NCBI RefSeq assembly: GCF_028898945.1
Contig: NZ_CP118607.1
Span: 4,636,001-4,700,000, forward strand
Origin: Pseudomonas sp. PSKL.D1
GTDB lineage: Bacteria; Pseudomonadota; Gammaproteobacteria; Pseudomonadales; Pseudomonadaceae
Reading direction: 5' to 3'
DNA: 64,000 bases
The notes beneath the pieces were generated by a model. The model saw nothing but the letters and a program-made list of their open reading frames with translations. It was not told the DNA's origin and searched no databases. Within the stretch, counting starts at the first letter, position 1. Each line of letters opens with the position of its first letter. Of this stretch, positions 1-9,236 are shown piece after piece. A program made the translations under genes and the position numbers.

Positions 1-621
1 GCGGCCCAGGCTGCGCAACCGGGCGCGCAAGGCCATCAGGACATAGAAGATTACCCCGACCCCGGCCAGCGATTTGCTGGGGAAGGCACAGCCCGGCTGG
101 TTCGGGTTGACGATGGCATCGGCGTCCGGCAGTTGCTCACCCGGCAGGTGGTGGTCGGTTACCAGCACCTTGAGGCCAGCGGCCTTGGCGGCCGCTACAC
201 CCTCGACGCTGGAGATGCCGTTGTCGACGGTAATCAGCAGTTGCGGCTGACGCTCCAGCGCGACCTGAACGATTTCCGGGGTCAACCCATAGCCGTATTC
301 GAAGCGATTGGGCACCAGGTAGTCGACATGGGCCGCGCCCAGCAGGCGAAGGCCAAGTACGCCGACGGTACTGGCAGTGGCGCCATCGGCATCGAAGTCG
401 CCGACGATGATAATGCGCTGGCGTTGGTCGAGGGCCTCGACCAACAGGTCCACCGCAGCATCGATGCCTTTAAGTTGCTGATACGGCAACAGCCGCGCCA
501 GGCTCTTGTCCAGCTCGGCTTCGGTCTGCACGCCGCGAGCGGCATACAGGCGGGTCAGCAAGGGTGGCAGGTTACCCAGAAATGGCAGGGTCGGTGGCAG
601 CGGGCGAGGTTCGATACGCAT
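1..621 (-). CDS. recJ: RecJ single-strand DNA exonuclease, N-terminal part
   Basis: 5'-3' exonuclease for single-stranded DNA, acting in recombination and mismatch repair in the cytoplasm. The left window edge cuts it; 207 codons are visible of a family length near 570. The DHH-phosphoesterase motifs are all present: DFDADGAT with D75, D77 and D79, then D133 in VDNGIS, then D156-H157-H158 in VTDHHLPG. The ATG at 621 gives the usual N-terminus, MRIEPRPLPP. It lies 26 bases downstream of the YaeQ gene on the same strand, so the two are probably cotranscribed. The identification is firm; only the missing C-terminal OB-fold part is unseen. Confidence 0.96.
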   Translation of the reverse strand, partial: MRIEPRPLPPTLPFLGNLPPLLTRLYAARGVQTEAELDKSLARLLPYQQLKGIDAAVDLLVEALDQRQRIIIVGDFDADGATASTVGVLGLRLLGAAHVDYLVPNRFEYGYGLTPEIVQVALERQPQLLITVDNGISSVEGVAAAKAAGLKVLVTDHHLPGEQLPDADAIVNPNQPGCAFPSKSLAGVGVIFYVLMALRARLRSLGR

Positions 622-647
622 GGGGGCAGGCAATCCGTTTCGTCAGT

Positions 648-1190
648 TCAACCACGCTCACCCAGCAGCCACTGCAGCTGCACTTCGTGCTGGCCACGGT
701 CGTCGGTGACGAACACCGTGCCTTCGCTGATCATCACGTCCCACTTGATGGTGCGTGGCATGTCGGTGGCCAGGGTTTCCAGCACCTCTTGCGGTACTGC
801 GGCGATGCTCAGGTTTTTCAGGCCCTTGACCGCGCCCAGCACTTTGGTTTCCCACACACGCAGGCTGCCGTAGGCCAGCAGGCTGGTGCGCTCGGTACGG
901 CGCGAGCACCAGGTCAGGCGGTCGGCATCCGGCTGGCCGACTTCGATCCAGTGCAGGATGCGGTCATCCAGGCTCTTTTCCCACAGCGCGGCTTCATCGA
1001 CGTCCGATAGGCCACGGCCGAACGCCAGGTTTTCGTTGTACCACAGGGCGTAGGCCAGCAGGCGCACCGCCATGCGTTCCTCGGTTTCCGAAGGGTGACG
1101 GGCGATGGTCTGGCGGACGTTTTCGTACACGCCGCGATCAAGGTCGGTCAGGTTCAGTTCGAATTTATAGGTGGTGGACGGCTGGGCCAT
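648..1190 (-). CDS. YaeQ family protein
   Basis: 180-residue protein, the normal YaeQ length. Solved YaeQ structures show a PD-(D/E)XK-like nuclease fold, but no cellular reaction is established, so I assign no function. Recognised from the N-terminus (TYKFELNLTDLDRGVYE), the central RLLAYALWYNENLAFGRGL and the C-terminal VFVTDDRGQHEVQLQ. It precedes recJ by 26 bases, consistent with an operon and with a possible role near DNA repair; that link is inference only. Confidence 0.9.
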   Translation of the reverse strand: MAQPSTTYKFELNLTDLDRGVYENVRQTIARHPSETEERMAVRLLAYALWYNENLAFGRGLSDVDEAALWEKSLDDRILHWIEVGQPDADRLTWCSRRTERTSLLAYGSLRVWETKVLGAVKGLKNLSIAAVPQEVLETLATDMPRTIKWDVMISEGTVFVTDDRGQHEVQLQWLLGERG

Positions 1191-1322
1191 GGTCGGATGG
1201 GCTTCGTGCGTAGAGAAAGGCGACTAGTCTAACCGATCGTGCCTCTGCTTGCGCCGGGGCAGTATCTGCCGCCTCACACCTATGATAAAACCACGGCTCT
1301 GCCCAGTTGCCACGGATGCCCC

Positions 1323-2522
1323 ATGTCTACGCCCAGCAAACCCCTCGCCGGCCTGAAAGTCATCGAACTCGGCACCCTGATCGCCGGCCCGTTCGCCTCG
1401 CGCATCTGCGCCGAGTTCGGCGCCGAAGTGATCAAGGTCGAGTCGCCCGACGGCGGCGACCCGCTGCGCAAGTGGCGCAAGCTGTATGAGGGCACTTCGT
1501 TGTGGTGGTTTGTGCAGGCGCGCAACAAGCAATCGCTGACGTTGAACCTCAAGCACCCGGAAGGCCGCGAAATCCTCAAGCGGCTGCTGGCCGAGGCTGA
1601 CATCCTGATCGAAAACTTCCGCCCCGGCGTGCTGGAAAAACTCGGTTTGGGCTGGGATGTGCTGCATGCACTGAACCCGCGCCTGGTGATGGTGCGCCTG
1701 TCCGGCTTCGGCCAGACCGGCCCCATGAAGGACCAGCCCGGCTTCGGTGCCGTGGGCGAGTCCATGGGCGGCCTGCGCTACATCACCGGTTTCGACGACC
1801 GCCCACCGGTACGCACCGGTATTTCCATTGGCGACTCCATCGCCGCCCTGTGGGGCGTGATCGGCGCGCTGATGGCGCTGCGCCACCGCGAGGTCAATGG
1901 CGGCCAGGGCCAAGTGGTGGACGTGGCGCTGTACGAAGCCATTTTCGCCATGATGGAAAGCATGGTCCCGGAGTTCGACGTGTTCGGCTTCATCCGTGAA
2001 CGCACCGGCAACATCATGCCGGGCATCACGCCCTCCTCCATCCACACCAGCGCCGACGGCAAGCATGTGCAGATCGGCGCCAACGGCGATGCCATCTTCA
2101 AACGCTTCATGCAGGCCATTGGCCGCAATGACCTGGCCGACGACCCGGCCCTGGCCAGCAATGATGGCCGCGATGCCCGCCGTGACGAACTGTATGGGGT
2201 GATTGACCGTTGGGCCAACAGCCTACCACTGGAGCAGGTGATGCAAACGCTCAACGATGCTGAAGTGCCGGCCAGCCGCATCTATTCGGCCGAGGACATG
2301 TTCAACGACCCGCAGTACCTGGCGCGGGAAATGTTCCTGCAGGCCCGCCTGCCGGACGGCAAGCCGTTCAAGATGCCGGGGATCGTGCCTAAGCTGTCCG
2401 AAACACCGGGCTCCACCGAGTGGGTCGGCCCGGCACTGGGGGAGCACACCGAAAGCCTGCTTACCCGGTTGGGCTATGATGCCCAGGCCATCGCCGGCCT
2501 GCGTCAGGCTGGCACGGTCTGA
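1323..2522 (+). CDS. Class III (CaiB/BaiF-type) CoA-transferase
   Basis: 399-residue enzyme of the formyl-CoA transferase family, which moves CoA between carboxylic acids through an aspartyl-CoA intermediate. The N-terminal LAGLKVIELGTLIAGPFAS and the catalytic aspartate D171 in GISIGDSIAALWG are both visible. The frame is open 28 codons further upstream, but the ATG at 1323 gives the family N-terminus. The substrate cannot be told from sequence. A periplasmic binding protein follows 14 bases later on the same strand and may share the transcript. It is transcribed divergently from the YaeQ gene. Confidence 0.92.
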   Translation: MSTPSKPLAGLKVIELGTLIAGPFASRICAEFGAEVIKVESPDGGDPLRKWRKLYEGTSLWWFVQARNKQSLTLNLKHPEGREILKRLLAEADILIENFRPGVLEKLGLGWDVLHALNPRLVMVRLSGFGQTGPMKDQPGFGAVGESMGGLRYITGFDDRPPVRTGISIGDSIAALWGVIGALMALRHREVNGGQGQVVDVALYEAIFAMMESMVPEFDVFGFIRERTGNIMPGITPSSIHTSADGKHVQIGANGDAIFKRFMQAIGRNDLADDPALASNDGRDARRDELYGVIDRWANSLPLEQVMQTLNDAEVPASRIYSAEDMFNDPQYLAREMFLQARLPDGKPFKMPGIVPKLSETPGSTEWVGPALGEHTESLLTRLGYDAQAIAGLRQAGTV

Positions 2523-2536
2523 GACGGCCCCGGCCC

Positions 2537-3397
2537 ATGCGCGCCCTTACCCTGCTGTGCGGGCTGTTCATCGGCCTGGCCATGGTGCCCGTACACGCCA
2601 AGGAGCGCTTGCTTTGGCTGGTGCGCGACCTGCCGCCCTTCACGATCTTCGAAGGGTCGGGCAAAGGCCAGGGCGTGATCGACCAGATGCTGCCATTGCT
2701 GATCGCGCAAATGCCCGAATACGAGCACAGCATCCTGCGGGTAAACCGCGCACGCGGCCTGCAGATGCTGCAAGACCCTAAAAGCCTGACCTGCGACCCG
2801 ACGCTGCTGTGGACACCTGAGCGTGCCAAGTTCGTGCACTTCTCGATCCCGTCGCTGGGCGTGCTCAGCGGCGGCCTGATCGTGCGTAAAACAGCGCAGC
2901 AATCGCTGGCTCCCTACGTTGAGGGGCAGCAAGTAGACCTCGCCAGCCTGCTGGACAACACGCAACTCAAATTGGGCATTGTTGGCGAACGCAGCTACGG
3001 CACGCAAATTGATGAAATCCTGCGGCAACTACCCGATAGCGCCTTGAGCCGCCACTATGGCAACGATGCCACCGCCAACTTGCTGCAGATGCAGCAACTT
3101 GGGCGCCTGCAACTGGTGCTCGGCTACTGGCATGAAATGCTCTACCTGTTACAGCAGCAACGGGTGCCGCTGGAGGACTATGAGTTCCACCCGATCAACA
3201 AGGTGAATCGCTTTCAGTTCCTGCATGTGGGCTGCTCGGACACCCCTCTGGGCCGTCAGGCCGTGGCGCACATCGACCAGTTATTGCCGGCCCTGCGTCG
3301 CAATACCCTGCCGGGCCTTTACGCGCATTGGCTGGATGATGAGCTACAGCAGGACTACCTGGAGCAGAGCAGCCACTTCTTCGAAGCACAGCCCTGA
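2537..3397 (+). CDS. Periplasmic amino-acid-binding-like protein, orphan
   Basis: 286 residues with a clear signal peptide (about residues 1-21, cleavage after VHA). The mature part resembles the family 3 solute-binding fold: an early LVRDLPPFTIFEG segment, a long middle lobe and a C-terminal helix. This type (TIGR02285-like, as I remember it) is usually encoded without a permease or ATPase, and none is present here, so it may be a sensor or scavenging protein rather than an ABC transporter subunit. The ligand is unknown. It starts 14 bases after the CoA-transferase and converges on the small-protein genes to its right. Confidence 0.75.
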   Translation: MRALTLLCGLFIGLAMVPVHAKERLLWLVRDLPPFTIFEGSGKGQGVIDQMLPLLIAQMPEYEHSILRVNRARGLQMLQDPKSLTCDPTLLWTPERAKFVHFSIPSLGVLSGGLIVRKTAQQSLAPYVEGQQVDLASLLDNTQLKLGIVGERSYGTQIDEILRQLPDSALSRHYGNDATANLLQMQQLGRLQLVLGYWHEMLYLLQQQRVPLEDYEFHPINKVNRFQFLHVGCSDTPLGRQAVAHIDQLLPALRRNTLPGLYAHWLDDELQQDYLEQSSHFFEAQP

Positions 3398-3435
3398 AAA
3401 AAGAAACCCCGGTGCGCTGGGGAGGACGCCCGGGG
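3397..3435 (-). terminator. Intrinsic terminator of the leftward small-gene pair
   Basis: Reading the minus strand, arms CCCCGG (3430-3435 and 3407-3412 on the plus strand) flank a loop of about 17 bases. They are followed by a T-rich run, seen as AAAAAAGAAA on the plus strand from 3397. It begins at the last base of the stop codon of the binding-protein gene. Confidence 0.6.
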
Positions 3436-3527
3436 CCAATCGAAAGCCATCAGAGGCTTCCCGCGACAACCCGCCAGTGCCGGAGCAATGCCCTGGCAGG
3501 GTGCCGTCACCTTTTCTGACGGGCAAC

Positions 3528-3809
3528 TCAGGCGAAGGTTCCCTGAGGTTGCCGGCTTTGTTGCAATGCTGCGATCACACAGGGCTGCAAGCGCCCTTCG
3601 ACAATCTGCAGGTCACGGTGCAGGCCATCGACCAGATCGATCAACAAACGTTGCTCCTGCAACTGGCGCAGGCTCACGGTGCGCCGCAGGGCTGTACTGC
3701 CTAGGTTGTCGATGACGGTCAACAGGCGGTTACCGCTGGCATCCGCCGATCCAAGTTGGGCCTGGTAAGGGGCCAGGGCATCGTTGAGCAGGCTGCAGAT
3801 TCTTTCCAT
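3528..3809 (-). CDS. DUF3509-like small protein
   Basis: 93 residues from the ATG at 3809; a GTG at 3818 is possible but has a poorer ribosome site. It begins MERICSLLNDALAPYQAQLG and resembles the Pseudomonas-restricted DUF3509 family by its length, its core of LTVIDN...LRRTVSLRQL and its helical C-terminus. No function is known for that family. No signal peptide or membrane segment is visible. It follows the receiver-like gene on the same strand and ends ahead of the terminator at 3397-3435. Confidence 0.65.
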   Translation of the reverse strand: MERICSLLNDALAPYQAQLGSADASGNRLLTVIDNLGSTALRRTVSLRQLQEQRLLIDLVDGLHRDLQIVEGRLQPCVIAALQQSRQPQGTFA

Positions 3810-3857
3810 CCGGTTCACTCACAGGTAGTGGGACATAGAGGAACAGACCAGCAAGCG

Positions 3858-4277
3858 CTAGGCAAAGTTCGCCGAACAGCGCCTGCCAAGCCGAGCATGG
3901 CGGGGCGATGTGACAGTTTGAATACGTTGCAATGCCTGCTGCCAGCGCAGAATGGGCAAAGGCCATGGCAGGTCGGCGAGCACCCAGAGGCCACGCCTGC
4001 GGGCCTCGCTGGCCAGGTTCGGGCGGTTTTTGGCAGCGTGCCCCACGAGCAGCACCGCACGAACGGACGATGCGCGCTCCAGGCAGGCCAGGCCATCGTT
4101 CAGGGCGTGATCGAGGATCAGCAGGTCAGCGTGGTGCTTGCGGGCCAGGCAGGCGTCCAGGTCGGAATGGTCGCTGGTAACACGCACGTTGAACAAACCT
4201 TGGGCATTGCAGGCCTGGTGCAGAAGGATCTGGTGGGATGGGCGTGAGTGGTGGATCAACACGTAAGGCTGGTGCAT
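3858..4277 (-). CDS. Receiver-like (CheY-fold) protein, degenerate
   Basis: 139 residues. The pattern YVLIHHSRPSHQILLHQAC, then ADLLILDHALNDGLACLE, then VRAVLLVGHAAKNRP looks like a response-regulator receiver: strand 1, the phospho-acceptor strand, then strand 4. D56 or nearby in LLILDHAL could be the acceptor. The acidic pair normally found after strand 1 is replaced by H-S, so phosphorylation is doubtful. No output domain follows. A ribosome site (AGGAA, 7 bases before ATG) supports the start. I do not recognise a named family, and assignment to the fold is inference. Confidence 0.55.
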   Translation of the reverse strand: MHQPYVLIHHSRPSHQILLHQACNAQGLFNVRVTSDHSDLDACLARKHHADLLILDHALNDGLACLERASSVRAVLLVGHAAKNRPNLASEARRRGLWVLADLPWPLPILRWQQALQRIQTVTSPRHARLGRRCSANFA

Positions 4278-4417
4278 TGGCCATTCCTGGGGAGAGGAAT
4301 GGCCACGCTAGGGAATGGGGTTGAGGTTTTCTGTCAGTCATTTCCCTTGTTGATGCCGGAAACGTCTGAACTGTGCTGCCGCAGACACAACCGCGGCCGC
4401 AAGCGCACCGCGTATTC

Positions 4418-4502
4418 TGTAGGAGCGGATTTATCCGCGAAGCAGGCGACGCGGTGCCTGGCACCGGCTCCGCCGGTGTTCGCGGCTGAAGCCGCTCCTA
4501 CA
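4418..4502. repeat. REP-type inverted pair
   Basis: Two 24-base arms, 4418-4441 and 4479-4502, both carry the outer TGTAGGAGCGG sequence followed by an imperfect palindrome ending in CCGCGAA. They face each other around a GC-rich centre. This is the typical layout of repetitive extragenic palindromes in the P. putida group. It lies between thrC and the receiver-like gene and may end or stabilise the thrC transcript. Confidence 0.85.
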
Positions 4503-4519
4503 GGTTCCTTCAACCCCGC

Positions 4520-5929
4520 TTACAGCGGCTTGCCGCGGTTCCCATGCTGGCTCACAAAGCCCTGAACAGCTTTCAGGTCATTCGCCAGTACCGTGCAGCG
4601 CTCTTCACGGCTGAACAGGTCAGCCAGGTGTGCTGGCAGCTCCAGGGCCTTGCCAACGCCGGCCTTCTCGACCGCCTCGGGGAACTTGACCGGGTGGGCA
4701 GTGCCCAGCACCACCATCGGCGTGTCCAGGCTGCGGCGGCACTCACGGGCGGCCTTGACGCCGATCGCGGTGTGCGGGTCAAGCACTTCACCGGTGCTGG
4801 CGAAGACTTCGGCGATCGTCTCGCAGGTCTGCTCGTCGCTGACAGCCAGCGAATCAAACAGCTTGCGGGCTTCGGTCCAGCGGTCTTGATCGACGCTGAA
4901 ACCACCGCCCTGCTTGAAGTTGGCCATCAGCTCGGCAATGGCAGCGCCGTTGCGGCCGTGCAGGTCGAACAGCAAGCGCTCGAAGTTGGACGACACCATG
5001 ATGTCCATCGACGGCGACAGGGTGGCGTGCAGGGTTTCCTTGACGTACTGGTTGCCACTCATGAAACGGTGCAGGATGTCGTTACGGTTGGTGGCCACTA
5101 CCAACTGGCTGATCGGCAGGCCCATGTTGCGCGCCAGGTAACCGGCGAAGATGTCGCCGAAGTTGCCGGTTGGCACCGAGAACGCCACCGAACGGGCCGG
5201 GCCGCCCAGCTGCAGCGCCGCGTGGAAGTAGTACACGATCTGGGCCATGATCCGCGCCCAGTTGATCGAGTTTACCGCCACCAGGCGCGTGCCCTTGAGG
5301 AACGACTGGTCGGCAAAGCTGGCCTTGACCATTTCCTGGCAGTCGTCGAAGTTGCCTTCGATGGCGATGTTGTGGATGTTGTCACCGAAGATGGTGGTCA
5401 TCTGGCGGCGCTGCACTTCCGACACGCGCTGGTGCGGGTGCAGGATGAAGATGTCGACGTTGTCGCAACGGCGGCAGCCTTCGATGGCGGCGGAGCCGGT
5501 GTCACCGCTGGTGGCACCGATGATCACCACACGCTCGCCGCGCTTGGCCAGCACGTGATCGAGCAGGCGGCCGAGCAGTTGCAGGGCGAAGTCCTTGAAC
5601 GCCAGGGTCGGGCCGTGGAACAGCTCCATCACCCACTCGTTGCTGTTCAGCTGGCGCAGCGGTGCGACTGCCGCATGAGCAAACTCACCGTAGGTTTCTT
5701 CGAGGATTTTCTTGAAATCGGCATCGGCGATGCTGCCGGTGACGAACGGGCGCATCACACGGAAGGCCAGTTCGTGGTACGGCAGGCCAGCCCACGAGGC
5801 GATTTCTTCCTGGGTGAAGCGTGGCAGGTTTTCTGGCACGTAAAGGCCGCCATCACTGGCCAGGCCAGCCAGCAACACGTCTTCGAAATTCAGGGCCGGT
5901 GCCTGGCCGCGGGTGCTGATATAGCGCAT
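4520..5929 (-). CDS. thrC: Threonine synthase
   Basis: Makes threonine from O-phosphohomoserine with pyridoxal phosphate, the last step of the pathway. 469 residues, the size of the long (yeast/Pseudomonas) class. It shows the N-terminal MRYISTRGQAP, the PLP-binding lysine K112 in HGPTLAFKDFALQLLG, and the phosphate-binding loop GATSGDTGSAA at about 138-148. It lies 59 bases downstream of hom, the preceding enzyme of the same branch, in the conserved Pseudomonas order xerD-dsbC-hom-thrC. Confidence 0.98.
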   Translation of the reverse strand: MRYISTRGQAPALNFEDVLLAGLASDGGLYVPENLPRFTQEEIASWAGLPYHELAFRVMRPFVTGSIADADFKKILEETYGEFAHAAVAPLRQLNSNEWVMELFHGPTLAFKDFALQLLGRLLDHVLAKRGERVVIIGATSGDTGSAAIEGCRRCDNVDIFILHPHQRVSEVQRRQMTTIFGDNIHNIAIEGNFDDCQEMVKASFADQSFLKGTRLVAVNSINWARIMAQIVYYFHAALQLGGPARSVAFSVPTGNFGDIFAGYLARNMGLPISQLVVATNRNDILHRFMSGNQYVKETLHATLSPSMDIMVSSNFERLLFDLHGRNGAAIAELMANFKQGGGFSVDQDRWTEARKLFDSLAVSDEQTCETIAEVFASTGEVLDPHTAIGVKAARECRRSLDTPMVVLGTAHPVKFPEAVEKAGVGKALELPAHLADLFSREERCTVLANDLKAVQGFVSQHGNRGKPL

Positions 5930-5988
5930 GGGTACAAACCTTCGATACTGGGGCTTGGGCCACTGCTGCGGCCCGTAAGCACTATTCG

Positions 5989-7293
5989 TTAATTGAGCTG
6001 TTCGACGCGGATGCGCACGACCTTGCCGACCACGTCCTGCAGGGCTTCCAGGGCGACGATGGCATCGTTGATGCGCTGTTCGACCACGCCGTGGGTCAGC
6101 AGGATCATCGGCACCAGGCCATCCTGTTCCTCGGCTTCCTTCTGCATGATCGACTCGATGTTGATGCCACGCTCCGACAGGATGCTTGCCACCTGAGCCA
6201 GCACACCTGGGTGGTCCTTGGCCTGGATGCGCAGGTAGTAGGCGCTTTCGCAGGCTTCGATCGGCAGGATCGGGTGGGCCGACAGCGAGTCCGGCTGGAA
6301 GGCCAGGTGTGGCACGCGGTTTTCCGGGTCGGAGGTCATGGCACGAACCACGTCAACCAGGTCGGCCACCACGGACGATGCGGTTGGCTCCATGCCGGCG
6401 CCAGCGCCGTAATACAAGGTGGAACCGGCGGCGTCGCCGTTGACCATCACTGCGTTCATCACGCCGTTGACGTTGGCGATCAGGCGGTCGGCCGGGATAA
6501 GCGTCGGGTGAACGCGCAATTCGATGCCGGCAGGGGTGCTGCGGGCAACGCCCAGGTGCTTGATGCGGTAGCCCAGGGCTTCGGCGTAATTCACGTCAGC
6601 GGTGGTCAGCTGGGTGATGCCCTCGGTGTAGGCCTTTTCGAACTGCAGCGGAATGCCAAAGGCGATGGACGCCAGAATGGTCAGCTTGTGGGCAGCATCA
6701 ATACCTTCGACGTCGAAGGTCGGGTCGGCTTCGGCATAACCCAGTGCCTGGGCTTCGGCCAATACGTCCGGGAAGGCACGGCCCTTCTCGCGCATTTCGG
6801 TGAGGATGAAGTTGCCGGTGCCATTGATGATGCCGGCCAGCCAGTTGATACGGTTGGCCGACAGGCCTTCACGGATCGCCTTGATCACCGGGATGCCACC
6901 GGCCACGGCCGCTTCAAAGGCAACGATTACGCCCTTCTCGCGGGCCTTGGCGAAGATTTCGTTGCCGTGCACGGCAATCAGCGCCTTGTTGGCGGTGACC
7001 ACGTGCTTGCCGTTTTCGATGGCCTTGAGCACCAGGTCGCGGGCGATGGTGTAGCCACCGATCAGCTCGATGACAATGTCGATTTCCGGGTTGGTCGCAA
7101 CGTCGAACACATCAGCGGTAATGGGGGTACCGGTAATCTGGCAGTTCGGGTTCTGCGAGCGCATGGCAATCTGTGCCACTTCAATACCGCGCCCGGCACG
7201 GCGGGCAATCTCCTCGGCGTTGCGCTGAAGTACATTGAAGGTACCGCCACCGACGGTCCCCAACCCACAGATGCCTACTTTGACCGGTTTCAC
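5989..7293 (-). CDS. hom: Homoserine dehydrogenase
   Basis: Reduces aspartate semialdehyde to homoserine with NAD(P)H. 434 residues in three parts. The N-terminal Rossmann domain has GICGLGTVGGGT at about 7-18. The catalytic/dimerisation part contains GIINGTGNFILTEM and AEADPTFDVEGIDAAHK. A C-terminal ACT domain (from about 345, YYLRIQAKDHPGVLAQVA) probably mediates feedback by threonine. It is a monofunctional enzyme not fused to aspartokinase, as in other pseudomonads. It sits 82 bases downstream of dsbC and 59 upstream of thrC. Confidence 0.98.
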   Translation of the reverse strand: MKPVKVGICGLGTVGGGTFNVLQRNAEEIARRAGRGIEVAQIAMRSQNPNCQITGTPITADVFDVATNPEIDIVIELIGGYTIARDLVLKAIENGKHVVTANKALIAVHGNEIFAKAREKGVIVAFEAAVAGGIPVIKAIREGLSANRINWLAGIINGTGNFILTEMREKGRAFPDVLAEAQALGYAEADPTFDVEGIDAAHKLTILASIAFGIPLQFEKAYTEGITQLTTADVNYAEALGYRIKHLGVARSTPAGIELRVHPTLIPADRLIANVNGVMNAVMVNGDAAGSTLYYGAGAGMEPTASSVVADLVDVVRAMTSDPENRVPHLAFQPDSLSAHPILPIEACESAYYLRIQAKDHPGVLAQVASILSERGINIESIMQKEAEEQDGLVPMILLTHGVVEQRINDAIVALEALQDVVGKVVRIRVEQLN

Positions 7294-7375
7294 AGTGAAC
7301 TCCCCATTGAACGGCCGGCGCTGCGCCGACCGTGAACCATGCCGTCACCCCATGACGACGGCGTATTGAATTGGA

Positions 7376-8119
7376 TTACTTGGCAAGTGCCAGCTTGGCG
7401 ACTTGCGGTGCCGGCTGGTAGCCCGGAATGACCTGGCCGTTTTCCAGCACGATGGCTGGCGTGCCGTTGACGCCGATCGACTGGCCCAGCTGGAACTGTT
7501 TGCTGACCGGGTTGGCGCACTTGGCGGCCTTGATTTCTTCACCTTCGACCATTTTGTCCATCGCCGCGCGGCGGTCGCTGGAGCACCACACCGCCTGCAA
7601 CTGCTGGTCACCCGACGAACCCAGGCCCTGACGCGGGAAGGCGACATAGCGCACTTCGATACCGCGGCGGTTCAGCTCAGGCACTTCGGCGTGCAGTTTG
7701 TGGCAGTACGGGCAGGTGGTGTCGGTGAACACGGTGATGTGCGACTTGGTCTCGCCCTTGGCAGGATAAACCACCATCTCGGCGGCCGGAATGCCGTTGA
7801 TGAGCTTGGCAACACCGATGCGTTCGGCCTTTTCGGTCAGGTTGACCGGCTTGCCGTCCTGGATCTGGTACAAGTAGCCCTGCATCACGAACTGCCCGTC
7901 GGCACTGGCGTACAGCACGCGCCCGCCTTGCAACTTGACTTCATACAGGCCGCTGACCGGGCTGCTGGCCACGCTTTCGACGGGCACTTCCAGCTCAAGG
8001 TTCTGCAACGACTTGCGGATGGCCTGCTCGGCACCGGCATTGGTATCGGTCGCCGCGGCAACGGCAAAGGTACTGGCCAGCGCCAACGCGGCGGCGGCGA
8101 ACAACTGGGTCACGCGCAT
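7376..8119 (-). CDS. dsbC: DsbC thiol:disulfide isomerase
   Basis: Periplasmic disulfide isomerase that reshuffles wrong disulfides. 247 residues from the ATG at 8119; the longer open frame lacks a signal sequence at its start. It has a signal peptide ending near AVAAA, a dimerisation domain at about 28-90, and a thioredoxin domain with the active site C136-P-Y-C139 in FTDTTCPYCHKLH. A second cysteine pair (VWCSSD...AAKCANP) and the cis-proline loop NGTPAIV match DsbC. It lies between xerD and hom on the same strand. Confidence 0.97.
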   Translation of the reverse strand: MRVTQLFAAAALALASTFAVAAATDTNAGAEQAIRKSLQNLELEVPVESVASSPVSGLYEVKLQGGRVLYASADGQFVMQGYLYQIQDGKPVNLTEKAERIGVAKLINGIPAAEMVVYPAKGETKSHITVFTDTTCPYCHKLHAEVPELNRRGIEVRYVAFPRQGLGSSGDQQLQAVWCSSDRRAAMDKMVEGEEIKAAKCANPVSKQFQLGQSIGVNGTPAIVLENGQVIPGYQPAPQVAKLALAK

Positions 8120-8271
8120 GGGAACTCCTGAAGGCGGACAGGGGCCGGAGGGCGCCACCTGCGCAAAAACGCGGTGGCCGTGCGGCCCTTGGTGCAAACC
8201 GCCCAAGCCTACCACATCGCGCTGCCAATAAAGGGGGTTGCAAGGACCGGTGGGCGGAACATGAAAATCAT

Positions 8272-9168
8272 TCATCCACGCGGGTGGTGCTGGGCGTGCA
8301 GTTGCTGCAGGCGGGCCTTGGCTACATGGGTATAGATCTGCGTGGTAGACAGGTCGCTGTGGCCCAGCAGCATCTGCACCACGCGCAGGTCAGCGCCGTG
8401 GTTGATCAGGTGGGTGGCGAACGCATGGCGCAGGGTATGCGGCGACAATGGTTTGTCGATGCCTGCCACCCGCGCCTGGTGCTTGATGCGGTGCCAGAAG
8501 GTTTGCCGGGTCATCTGTTCGCCGCGCTGGCTGGGAAACAGCACATCGCTCGGGCGCCCGTTGAGCAGGTCGTTGCGGCCATTGCGCAGGTAGCGCTCCA
8601 CCCACAGCACCGCCTCCTCACCCATCGGCACGAGGCGCTCTTTGCTGCCTTTGCCCATCACCCGCAGCACACCCTGGCGCAGGTTGACCTGATCGAGCGT
8701 GAGGCTGACCAGTTCGGTCACCCGCAGGCCGCATGCGTAAAGGACTTCGAGCATGGCGCGGTCGCGCTCACCAATGGCTTCGCTCAAGTCCGGCGCCTGC
8801 AGCAACGCTTCGACGTCGGCTTCGGACAAGGACTTTGGCAACGGCCGGCCGAGTTGCGGCATCTCGACCAGCAAGGTCGGGTCGACTGCTACCCGTTGTT
8901 CCCGCAGCAGGTAGCGAAAGAAGCCACGCAGGCCAGAGAGAAATCGCGCGGTGGAGCGGGGTTTGTAGCCTTGATCGAGGCGCCAGGCCAAGTGGTCGAG
9001 AATCAAGTCACGGCCCGCGTCGGGCAGGCTCACGCCATGCTCCTGCAACCAGCCGTTGAACAGCGCCAGGTCACTGCGGTAGGACACACGGGTGTTATCG
9101 GACAGGCCTTTTTCCAGCCAAAGGGCATCGAGAAACTGGTCGATCAGGGGGTGGTCGAGGGCAGGCAT
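8272..9168 (-). CDS. xerD: XerD site-specific tyrosine recombinase
   Basis: With XerC it resolves chromosome dimers at dif, under FtsK control. 298 residues, the exact length of the E. coli protein. The catalytic set falls at the E. coli positions: R149 (GLRVTEL), K173 (GKGSKE), H244 and R247 (HTLRHAF), H270 (LGHSDLSTT) and the nucleophile Y279 (QIYTHV). The N-terminal SAM-like core-binding domain is present. It is the first gene of the xerD-dsbC-hom-thrC run and is divergent from the antiporter gene. Confidence 0.98.
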   Translation of the reverse strand: MPALDHPLIDQFLDALWLEKGLSDNTRVSYRSDLALFNGWLQEHGVSLPDAGRDLILDHLAWRLDQGYKPRSTARFLSGLRGFFRYLLREQRVAVDPTLLVEMPQLGRPLPKSLSEADVEALLQAPDLSEAIGERDRAMLEVLYACGLRVTELVSLTLDQVNLRQGVLRVMGKGSKERLVPMGEEAVLWVERYLRNGRNDLLNGRPSDVLFPSQRGEQMTRQTFWHRIKHQARVAGIDKPLSPHTLRHAFATHLINHGADLRVVQMLLGHSDLSTTQIYTHVAKARLQQLHAQHHPRG

Positions 9169-9236
9169 GAAAACTCGGTGGCAAACGTCGAAATGACGCT
9201 TAGTCTTTCATAACCACGCCGGCATAGGGAGAGCCC

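Noticed and set aside
4544..5992. A 482-codon open frame opposite thrC, and a similar one opposite hom (6091-7335)
   Set aside because: Codon-bias shadows of certain core genes.
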